64,000 nucleotides of DNA. Origin: Rhineura floridana (lineage: Eukaryota > Chordata > Lepidosauria > Squamata > Rhineuridae). The position numbers and the translations under genes were made by a program. Of this stretch, positions 45,301 to 57,300 are shown one piece after another. The stretch spans positions 16,254,239 through 16,318,238 of the forward strand of contig NC_084499.1 of assembly GCF_030035675.1 (NCBI RefSeq), read 5' to 3'. Numbering within the stretch: the first letter of the stretch is position 1; each line of letters opens with the position of its first letter. The notes below the pieces were generated by a model that had not been told where the DNA came from, did not search any database, and saw only the letters and a list, made by a program, of their open reading frames with translations.

Positions 45301-48300
45301 GAACTTATGTCTCCCATCAGATTTCAAAGAGGGTATGGTCTCGGCGAGGTTCTCTCGGCAGTTGTCTTGGAGGAACTGTGACGTCTGCCTACCTGAGAAT
45401 TCAACCACTGGCTGTTGCTTAAGGGCCAACTCGCACATCATGCCACCGGTACGGAAACCTGGGTTTGCCATGAAGCATGTAGGCGAGATGGGGGGAACCT
45501 TTGGGGGCAGAGAGAGAGAGAGAAGACAACTGCCCAGCTTACATTTTGCAAATCCACCGACAGTCGTTGAATGTAGGCTTGGAGATCATGGTTTCGCTGC
45601 TCCAGGGTGGTGATCTTGCTTTCCGCACCCTCCTCGGCATCTATGAGCTCGTCCCTGAGTGACCAAGGAAAAAAAAGAAGAAATTTAAGCTGCAGGCCAT
45701 AGGTCATGGATCGGCAACATGGTGTCCTCTAGATGGTGTTGCACTACATCTCCCACCAGCCCCAGACAGCACGGCCAATGGTCAGGGATGATGGGAGTTG
45801 GGAGCCCAACAACACCTGGAAGGCCACGGGATCCCCCCACCCAGCCTGATCCAGAAGTTCCGCTCTGTTCGTTTGGACCTGAAACGAGATGGTGGCTTCC
45901 TGTTCCACCAGAGATGTATGCTGGTGTCCCCCTGCCTGCCTCAAGTGGATGGGGGTGCTTTTATTTTTTCCCCTTTAGAGCAAGGGTGGGTGACCTGTGG
46001 CCCTCCAGCCGTTCTTGGACTCCCAACAGCCATCCGCCCTAGCCAGCCTGGTCACCCGTCAGGAATGTTGGGAGTTGAAGGGCCACAGGCTCCCTAACCT
46101 TGTCCTAAGGTTATCCCCAGCCAAGCCTTGGGGGTGGGGTTTGGCATCCTTGGCCAAGACAGACCCCTCACCCCAAACATCCCTATATCCTCATACCAGG
46201 CCATATTCGAGACTTTGTTGTTAACATATAAGCCCCTGAACAACTCAGAACCAGATGACCCAAAAGGTAGCCTACCCCTATACAGACCTGCAAGATCACT
46301 TAGGGGTTGGCTGGGGGAATTCTGTTCCCGGCACTGCGCCCTACAGAATTGGCATAGGCCGGTAACCCCCAAAATGGGCGTTTTCTGCTCTTGCCCCTGC
46401 ATTATGGAATGCCCCTCCCTCTGCCATACGTGAAGCAGCAGCCATCTGCGGCTTCAGACGTCTTGCAAAGGCAGATCTGTTTGCTTTCAGGCTTTCCCTG
46501 ACCCGTAGTATCGGACCCTGTTTTATGCGTTTGGATCTTCTGAATTCCTGTTTCGTTTGAGTTTTTTTATATGCCTTTATGCTGCTGTTTTATTTGGTTT
46601 TCGATTGGGGGCGGCTGTAATTTTTTTAAAATATTAGGGAGGTTATGACTGCTTTCAAATAAACACGCAAGAGGAACATAAGACATAAGAAGAGACCGTC
46701 TGCTGGATCAGGCCAGTGTCCCATGTGGTCCAGCTTCCTGTCCTCACAGCGATGCCCACTAGTTTAGGCCTGCATCAGACAAGGCACCCAGAGGGCTCAA
46801 ACAAAACATCATTTCCCCCCTTTTGGGGAAGGGCCGTAGCTCAGTGGCAGAGCACCTGCCTTGCATGCAGAAGGTCCCAAGTTCAATCTCCGGCATCCCC
46901 AGGTATGGCTGGGAGAGACTCCTGCCTGAAACCCTGAAGAGCCGCTGCCAGCCAGTGCAGGCAGCACTTAGCTAGAATGGCCAATGGTCCGCCTCAGTTT
47001 AAGGCAGCTTCCTAGGCTCACCTCTCTGCTTCCAGGTCCACGTGCTGCTTCCGTAGTTGTTGCAGCTCGGCAGCCAGGCGCGAGGACGAGGCACGGGAGG
47101 CCTGCAGTTCCTCTCGGGCAGACGTCAGCTCTTGTGTGGAGGCTCCCAATTCTTGCTCCATCCGGGCCAGCGACTCTTCCTTCTTCAAAAGCTGGAGGTT
47201 TAAAGAAAGAAAGCAAATAAACCACAACAGACGGACACAAGTCAGGTGACCCTCTTGAGGCAGAGGGAACATCTCAGCCCCTACCTTGGAGAATCACCGG
47301 GGTAGCCAATGTGATGCCCTCCAGATGTTGCTGGTACAAAACCTCTCACCACTGGCCTTGCTTGCTGGGAGATGTAGTTCAACAACATCTGGAAGGCACC
47401 ATGTTGGCTATCCCTGGCATGTGAGGGTCAGTAACATTTGGAGATGGGAGAAGCATGGAAGAGAAGAACAAGACAGGGGAACCAGATGCCCTAGAACTGG
47501 AGTGGGCCGACTCCAGTCTTGTGGGATCTGCTTTCTTTTCTAGCAGAACCCAAAAGCTCCGTCAACTAGTCGCATGCAGAAATGGTGGCTCAAGAGGAGG
47601 CGCCAATTACCTCCCACACGCCCTAGGACAAACCCTGGGACGACACTTGCACTCGCAACAGCAAGCCTACATTTTATATGTTTTAACGGGATTGCTTTAC
47701 TGCGGGTTGTAGTCAACGAAGTCCTGTTCAAAGAAGACCCAGTGAAACTAATGAACCTAAGTTAGTTGTACCTATTAACCTCAACTCTGAACAGGTCTAG
47801 CACTGAATACCACCCTGTTAATTATGAATATTTTAAAGTATGTGTAACTAACTGGTTTTTATACTTGGCAAGGAAACAAAAAGGAAAGGCCCGGGTGCTA
47901 CTGGGAATGAACTGCTGAATAAGCTCAGTGCTTTTCGGAAACTCTCTTCACTTCAACAAACACTCTTCACTTCCTTCACTCGACAAATTATCCCTGTTCT
48001 TGTCTGCCAATAATTCCAATCTCAAACCGAGACTCCCACTCAGAATGGCTTGAGATGAGAATTAGCTGCAATATATACACTAGGACCTGGAGGTCTAGGC
48101 TTCTGGATCATGTTGCACAGGAGGGCCTGGAGATCTGGCCTAGCTGCCCTGCCCCAAGCAAGACAGCCCCTTGGGAAAGCTCACCATGTGCTTGACTTTA
48201 GCCAGCTCCTGCTGCTGGAAACCTTCCAGCTCGTCAATCTCATCTCTCTTCTGGAAGAGGTTCAACCTCTGCTCTCTCATCTCTTGCAACTGTGCAGAAA

Positions 48301-51300
48301 GGAGCTTCCTCTCCTGTTGAGCAGCAGCCAACACATGAGAAAGAGGATTTAGGGGGGGGGGGATTTCCCAGCTTCAGTGCAAAAGCCAAATAAGGTCTGA
48401 GAAAAGGGGAAATCGCTGGATGTTGAGCTTGGCAGCACAAAGCCCCAACTGTGCCTTTCAGGAAGATCTCTCGCATTCATTTCAGGGATTTCAAGGAGGA
48501 CTCTTGCATTCATAGTCAATCTAGTCTATGTTAAGGCAACTTACTGAAAATAATTAACATGACTAACTGGGATCCATTAATTTCAATGGGTCTACTCTGA
48601 GTAGCACCTAGCTGGATACCGCCCTTAGACCTCCCACATCCTGGGCAGCGAAAAATGAGCAATTCTTGGAGTTCCCCTTGACTTGAGAGGTGGGGGCAGC
48701 CTGATCTTGTCTTTAAGGCACCTGGGCATCTCCTGTAGCTGCCGCAGCTTCTTTCGTCAAAGGGCACTGGAAGCAGAGCTGACTCTGCCTTTCAGCAGGG
48801 ATGGCATCGTAACGATTTGATGCTGGTACCTAGGGATTTGGAACATGCTTCTAGTCCCAATGCTTAACCTTCATGAGATACCCTTGGGTACTAGAGGCTC
48901 CCATGTTTCTGGAGTTTTTTTAAAAAAATGTTTCTAGTCCTCAAGAGATCTGGAAGCTTTTCCGCATTGAAGTGTTCTAGGGAATGGTTTTCTTGCTTCT
49001 CTCTCTCGAGAATCCTAGTTGACATTCTCCTACCCCAGGGGAGGGGAGCCTGTGGCCCTCCAGACATCCCTGAACCGCAGCACCCATCACCTCTGGCCAT
49101 TGGCCATGCTGGCTGGGACTAATGAGAGCTGTTGTACAGCAGCATCTGTAGGGCCACAGGTTCCCCATTCCTGGGGTAGAGAAAAATAATCCACCCTTTT
49201 GCCCTAGTTATTGTTCCTCAGGGAACATTCAGCTGGTAAACATGCAAGACCACATACCGCTTCTGCCCTCAAAGAATGTCCACAGGACCCAAAAGTCTAG
49301 ACTATCCCAGAAGACTGAGTTCCCTGCATGGGAGGATAAACAGGCAGGGACACTATGCTGCTTATGATGTCTGTGGCACAGCTGGGAACCAAATTCAGAG
49401 TCTATTTGGGGAGAGAAGATGGGATCCTCCAAGAACCGGAGTCCTCTTGCCATTTTTGCCCACGTCTGTTTGCACATCAGGGCTTTAAGCAAGCGACTTG
49501 CCTTTTCAAGGTGAGACAGCTTCTCCCTCCATTCCTGGGAAAGAAGAAAAGGACAAGTCAACATCTGGGCGCCGGAGGGGTTCTACCAAGGGAGAAGCTA
49601 GGAACAAGCCAGGGAGCAGCACAGCCTGTGAGGGGAAAAGCTCAGAGCCATCTGTCTGACACAGTGCAAAGCAGCAACAGCAGGTGCCGTTATTACATCA
49701 CAGAGAGGCTCCCTTCCTTAAAGGGACGGTCTCAGAGGGAAAGAGCATCACACCTGGAGGGGCCATCTCCAGAAGAGGAGGGATGGAGAACCAGGGCCCC
49801 TCCACATGTCGTTGGGCTCGAACTCTCATCGTGCCTGATTGTTGGCTGTGCTGGCTGAGCTCGATGGGAGCTGGAGACCAGCACCATCTGGAGGGCTGCT
49901 GGTTCCCCAGCCCTGCAGGAGACGAACAGAAAAAAAAGGATGGGAACATGCGTTTAGGCACATAACAATTCAAGGCAGGTTTAACCCTTCTGCGATGAGC
50001 ATTTCCCTCTTAAAACATCACCCCTACTAGGCCTTATTGTGGAACATGGAAGCCACAGCAGCACAAGTGAGGCTTCTCAGACATCTGCATTCTGATCTAA
50101 CAGCAAACCATGGTTTCCTGTTAGAACGTGAGCAGGCACGAACCTCAGGCTCAGGTGCTCCCTCCTTCCCTTCTCCATGAGCAAGCAGAGGAGATCAGTA
50201 GCATCCGGAAGCATTTTGCAGCCAACCATAGTTTGCTGTTTCACAAGAAGTTGGCAAGCTATGGCCTATCTGTAAAGCTGAATCAGACCATGGTTGGAGA
50301 TCCAGAATCTGCACAAATGGTAGTTTGCCAGATTGTATGCAATGATGATCGGAAGCTTCTAATTTCCTCCCCTCAAGCACGTGGAAGAACAGCCTAGGAG
50401 CCTGAGGCATGTGCCGGCTTGCAACCATGGCTAGCCATTACGTCTGAATGCATACAACACCTCTTCAAGCAGCAAAGAAGCTTGGAGTCACCCCAAATTG
50501 AACTAAAGCAACAGAGATGAGTGGGCAGGCAAACCTTGCTCCTCTTCAGCAACCAGACAGATAAAAATGTATGTATTTATTACATTTGTATCTTGCCCTT
50601 CCTCTCAAAGGAGTCCAGGATGGCAAACATCAAAATGTTATAACAGTGCAATTTAAAATGAAATTAAAACATATCTAAAACCATTTACAAAGCAAAGAGA
50701 TGCACTCAGTTATTAATTTCACAGCTGCCACGCCCAGTATCTATCAACCATATATAGATGTTTTAAAATTTCTCCTGAAAGTCACTCACGAGGGAGACAG
50801 ATGCACCTCACCAGGAAGAGCATTCCACAAACACGGAACCACCACCAAGGAGGTCTTGTCATGGGTCAATGCCAACCGGGCAGCAGCAGTTTTATGTGCT
50901 TGAATCCACTGACTTTTTGTTTCACTTGTCTTTACATGTTTTTATGCTGCTATGTTTCTGGTTCTAGATTGTATTTTTTGTTTTAATGATGTTGTTTTGT
51001 ACATTGCATACTGCTTAGAGATTTTTAAGTAGTAAGCAGCTTATAAATGCTTTTGAATAAATAAAACAAACAAAAGCCATGGAAAATCAGAAACAACACC
51101 ATGCATGTTGAATTCTTTCCACCAAATGTACGGAAAAAACCCAGCAGAGGGGCAGAAACCCAGGCAAAAACAGGGTTCTGCCAGAGGGACCTTCTTCCAC
51201 CCATGGTGGGAATGCCCACCTATATACAAATTTTGGTCTGATGTATATCTGGAGATCTTTGATGGCACTTGCCTCTCCTTACTGAACTTGTGGGATGCTC

Positions 51301-54300
51301 AAATGAAAACCTTCTGTGCAAACGAACTTCTGACATGGTTGTTGATGGGTGCTAGACTTTCCGTAGCACAGAAGTGAAAGACAGCGCAGGATTTAAATAT
51401 ACACCAATGGTACCAAAACGTACGGAATTTGGCTTCATCAGAAAAAATAACCCATGATTTGAGGGTCTCCAGTAGCTTGGAGAACACAGAGAATTTTTAC
51501 GTGGTCTGATGGCACTTTTTTCATATGCTGTTGTCACCAATACCCAATATTCTTTACCTACACCAATGCAGGAGCGTGGACATCATAATCACTTTCTGTT
51601 TCTGTCAAGGATCTCTCTGTGTTAAATTTATACAGGGGGGTCTTGTTTCTGATGTTTTGTCTGGATTGTTTTTTTGGGGGGGTGCATTATATGAACATAT
51701 GTTCAATAAAAGTAATAGGGTTCAGTTATTCAGTCATGCCAAGAACTTGTCAGGCTCATACTTTGCGTAAGGTTCTTTATGAGCTGCTATGAAAAGAATG
51801 AGCCCCTCCCTGATTCCAGGCTGCAGGAAGAGAAAGCTGGGAGAGGACGCCCACACTCAAACCACTAGTGCCTTAAACCGGTTTGGGAAGTGCCAGCAAT
51901 GAAGAGGTATTTGGAGGACGTTATTAGAAAGTGCTGAAAAAGTTGCTTCCTGGTTCTGAGCAACACCTTAAAAAAAAAAAAAGGAACTCTGGAGTGTAAT
52001 CTTACAAAAGAAGGGGGCATTGTAGGAGGTATAGACCTCTAGGTTAGATTAATGTAATGCATTACACATGGGGTCACCTTTGAAGACGGTGCGGGAACTG
52101 CAGCTGGCACGGAATTCTGCGGCCAGATTGCTGACTGGGGCAAGACAGTCAGAGCGTACAAAACCAATTCTGGCATGACTAGATTGGCTATCAAGTAGTT
52201 TCCAGGTTCAATTCAAAGTGCTGGTTTTGATCTATAAAGATTCATGCAGCTCAGAACCTCAGTACCTTAGGGACCACTCCTCATGTGAACTAACCTGGCC
52301 CCTGCATTCATCATCTGAGGTCCTCCTCCATGTGCCCCTCTGAGGGTGACATGGAGGGTGGCAACACAAAAACAGGCCTTTTTGGTGATGGCCCCCCATT
52401 TGTGGAATGCTCTCCCCAAGGAATCCCACCTGGCATCATTAACATCTATTTTTAGGTGCCAGGGAAAAAAACTAAGGCTCTTGGCCCTTAATTTGGGGGG
52501 TATTAGGCATACGTATGGCCTCTTTCTTGCTTCTCTTATAGTGGGGTGGGGTGGGTTAGACCTGCCTTTGTATATATATTGTGGATGCATTTGGGGCTTA
52601 TCATTTTGTTCTGGTTGTTTATTCGTAGCTTTAAAGTTTGTATTATTTTGTAAGTTACTCTGGGTCACTTCCCATGAAAAAAAGGAACTAATAAATGTGA
52701 ACAACAACAACAGATGCACACACACAGCTGCATTGGATGCATTTCTAAAGGTTACTACCATTACTGAAAAAATAAGAACCGAGCAGCATGGGGCTGTCCA
52801 AGAAAACTTGTTCCTCTCCCCAGGAACGTTTTGCACCAGCTATTTTAGGGGTGAAACTCCTGGCACCAGAGAATTCTGACTTACCTGGTCCTTCTTCTCT
52901 AGTGCCAAGGCCATCCCTTCCGCCATCTTGGCTGTGCTGACCTGATGAGCCTCATTCTGCTCTTGGAGCTTCTTCACAAAGGCTGTGGATGACAACACAG
53001 CTCATCAGCCTGAGTAACACCAGGGCGCTGCAAGGGTTGGGCTGAAGGCTCAAACTCATTCCATAGTAAGAACGTAAGACACGACTGGTTCATCTGCTTC
53101 AATATTGTCTACACTGCCTGTCCACGGCTCTCCAAGGTCATCAGCAAAGGGTTCACTGCCATCACTTGCTACCTGAAAAAAGTGGTGGCTGATGCCTACT
53201 GAGGTCGGTAGGGCGGAAGGCAGGAAGCCCAACGGTAGGCAGAGCCAGAGCCATTGACTGGCAGAGCCCATTCATTCTAATTTTGTCCCCATCCTCCTCC
53301 CTGCAGAGTTCTACAAGGGCAACACTGAGACTGAGGAAGAAGCTGACATGTAGTGCCACCCTATGGACTAGTTATACGTAAGAAGGCAGGCTGATGGCTA
53401 GGGATAGATTGAGACTGGTGGGGCACTGCCCCACTCACCCAAACAGGCCAGCCTCCTGCCTGAAATCCTTTTAATTGGAGAATCAAGACAGGATCTTCCA
53501 TGCGCAAAGCATGTGTTCTGCTACTGGGGCTTTGGAAGTTTCCCACCAGCAGAATGTCAGTCCACAGAATGAGAGATGAAAGGAACTCTTTGACAGGACC
53601 AGTCTAGAGTGACTTCCTACCCTGCTTCTCTGAAAACTTTTGAACTTGGCATAGGTCCTTCACCAGGAGGAGGCAACTGCAGAGAGCTTTGTATGGAATT
53701 GCCTACGGTTTGCTGTCCATTGGACTTCTCAGCACACAGAATAATTTACAATGCTCTGCCTCATTTCTGTTCCCTCCCTCCAACTGCACAGCAACTCTGA
53801 AAGCTACGTTGTACTGACTGACATCAAGATCCGTCTCTCTCCTTTGTTCAAATCTCACATTTTGTCTGCTCCCCCACAACAGAGAAAGCAAAGGAGGGCC
53901 GCTCAGATGTAATGCCAAACCACTGTTTACCCATCTCGAGAATCACATGCTGACTCCTCCCCACAGGTACCACTATTTTTTGCTACCTAACAGCCAAACT
54001 AAATGCTGTGTCTGCCTACAAATCAGGATGTGATCCTAATTTGCAGGCAAGCACAAACCATAGTTTATGTCACTGGACAAAACAACAAACAATAGTCAGA
54101 TATTAATCAGGATCAACAACACAGAACTGAGTCATGTGAGAGGAGGAGGGAGAGGAGATGGCAAGCAATCCCAAAGCTGCTTGGGCTCATTCTCATAACG
54201 TCAAACCATGGTTTGGCATTCCATCTGAACAGCCTCACAGTGTTTCTTTGTAGAGCAAGGACGGGGAACCTGTGGCCCTCCAGACATTCCTGGACTCCAA

Positions 54301-57300
54301 CTCTCATCATCCCTGCCTATTGACCATGCTAGGGCTAGGGCTAGGGCTGATGGGAGTTACAGTACAGCAACATCTGGACAAGGTCCCTGTCTCTGTGTTC
54401 CATTTTGTAAGGTTTCTTTTTAATGGTAAAGTCATAATTCCAATAAACAGAGCTTTGCAGTTTTACGCACCAGGGAGAAAAAAAATTCTGCGACAAGAGT
54501 CTGGATCCTAGAAGGATGCTGTTAAACAGTAATTTATCTGTCAATAACAATCATCAAAATGTTTTGCTAAAAAAAGGTTACACCATACAGTTTTCTGCTG
54601 TTTAAGACTATGACCTATCTTTGTTTGCTCACCCATTTATTTACATGTGAGATATAGGTATAGTGTGCTTTTAATATATCTATATACGCAACAGAGAGTA
54701 GGCAAAAAACCTCCAGGAATACCAGCTCCCCGCCATCTCCCTGCAAGGCTCCAGCCAATACACAGCAGCTTCTTTATTCACTATAAATCAGGCAGAAACA
54801 AGGGCTGCTATTTGACAATTCACACTCCTGAACTGCAAAGTCAAAAAGAGCCAGTCCCCTCTGTCCCTAGACCAGAGCACTGAAAACAAAGACGGTTTTA
54901 CTCTGCGCTTTCTGAGGCTTCTAACCCCTTCTTAAAGGGAAAGGGGGGGAAATGAGTACGTACAATCCTGATGCGTCTCTAACGCGTTCTCAAGCTTCTC
55001 CTTAATCTTCTGTAAGTTTCTGACCTGCTCAGCGTAATCTTGGGAGGAGGCAGCAGTGGCACCAACCGGAGGTGGATCGACAGGTAGGGAAAAGGCGGGG
55101 GGGGGGATAAGCAGAGGGAGACAATGGTGAGTGAAGAGGAACAATGATTTCCTTTGTTTGAAAGTCATTTCTGTTGAGGAAGGCAAGGCAGGCAGCCTCA
55201 CCTTGACAAAACAACATACATTCATTGAACGTTGTGGATGAAGGCAGGAAGAGGTGCAGACCGAAGGAAACGGTCTTCGTCTTGCCAGAAACCGGGAATC
55301 ACATGCAGCCCAACACTGAAAGGATGGGGCCCGTTACCGAGCCAAGCAAGGTACGCTTGAGACTGACATGGCCTCCCCACTCTCTTTAAAGCCCATCAGA
55401 GTGGCCTCACAGCAGGTCAGTTTGTTTAGCCAATTGCAAAGGGCACTTCAAGATCCCCCTTGTGGTAACAACCCCCACCTACATGGACAGTTTAACCATG
55501 AGGCTGAGGTGGCCCCAGCACTAAGCAAAAGTTTGACTGCTTTTAGACACACTCCTCTCTGTATCCCTAAAACCCCATTTCAGTTGAAAGAGGCCAAAAA
55601 CCTCTTGCGACCAAATAAAAGAGGTGTGCTTCCCGTAGCCTGCCATTACTGTTCCAATTTACAGGAAGGGTTAAGGTTTTGAATGACCCTAGACGTGTTA
55701 AGGGGCTCTTATTGGTTCAAAGCACCACCGATTCAAGCCCCTAAAACCATGGCCAATAGCAAAGGATGATGGGAGTTGTAGTTTAGTGACATCTGGAAGG
55801 CCAAATGTTCCCCACACCAGATCTAAGATCAACCTGGCTCAAAGAACGGAGGCAGTTTCCTCATCATATGATTATTTTAAGTGGTAAGGGCTTTTAAAAA
55901 TAGTGATAGCCTATCTAAGGGCACATGCTGGTAGGACAGCTGCAGTCTTACAACAGGAGACTGCAGAAGTGAAATTAAAAACAGGAAGCTTCTGGGGGGG
56001 TGGGTGATCATGATAGCAATGGGTCAGGTACCTTTTTCAGCATGGGGGCTGCATTCCCTCGCAGACAAGCTTCCAGGGCAGGGGGCGGGGCATGTGCCAG
56101 TGGTAGGTGGAGCCAGAAGCAAAAGTGGGCGGGGCAACGGATGTGATTCTTACTTTTGCACAGCAGGTGACCTTTCCAGCCACATGAAAGCCTTTAAGCA
56201 GCATCCAATGTTAATCCTGCTCAGAGCAGGCCCGTTGAAACCAATGGGCATGACTAACTTGGGTACGTTAGGAACACAGGAAAGCTGCTTTATACGGAGT
56301 CAGACTACGGGTCAGTCTAGCTCAGTACTGTCAGCACTGACCGGCAGCGTCTCTACAGGGGGGGTTCAGGCAGGGGTCTCTCCCAGCCCTTCCTGGGGGT
56401 GCTGGGGACTGAGCCTGGGACCTTCTGCATGCAGAGCAGATGCTCTGCCACTGAGCTGCAGCCGCTCCTCAAGGGATGTCAAGAATGACATTCAGTCTTT
56501 ACTGAGCATTTGTTCCGATTTGTTTGCAGGCCAATTACGTGACAACGAGCATTTGTCCTGACTTCCCCACAAGGTGTTCACACCTCTTCCCACAAATTAA
56601 TTTCAGTGGGTCTACTCTGAGTAGAACTTAGCAGGAGACAACGCAGAGGTTTCTACACATGAATACGTACCTCTCCATCCAGGCAGGTGCAGGGAACCGC
56701 TGACCCTCTAGATGTTGTTGAACTACAACTCCCACCATCCCATTGGCTGTGCTTGCTTGGGCTGGTGGGAGCTGTAGTTCGGCAACATCTGGAGGGCCGA
56801 AGGTTCCCCACACTTGATCCAGGCACGCGAGGAGCATTATCACATTCAAGGACACAAGCAGGCAAAAGCACTCGAGACCGGCAAGGGACTCAGCCGGGAG
56901 AGAGTCCCAAGGTCCAGATAAGCAGGCGTAGGGGGCCGCTTCTGAGCCACAGCCCCTCAGGGGTTCTCCATCCCTGAACTTTTGAGTCGGAGATGGTTAC
57001 GACTCCTGAATTTTGTTCATCCAGGAGGAAGCCCCTGCCTTCTTAAGCCAGCGCCGCATACGACAAGGAGCATACCTGACAGCTTGACTTCCAGCTTCCG
57101 GATTTGTTCATTCCTTCGAAACAGCTGAGACGAAAGGTCTTCCCTGGAGCTGCTGCCATCGGAGGGCTTGGCAGGTTAAAAGGACACACGGGAAACACTT
57201 ACTTTAAAAATTCAAAAATGACCAGCCCAACAGAGTCGGGCACTTCAGTGACAAACAAAGCCCCACCATCTTGAAACAGGCTCTAAGGGACCAGAGGACC

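Noticed and set aside
46830-46905. tRNA gene at the A/B-box-like sequence
   Set aside because: The cloverleaf cannot be completed, and the same sequence recurs as a SINE at 18.0, 56.3 and 63.3 kb.
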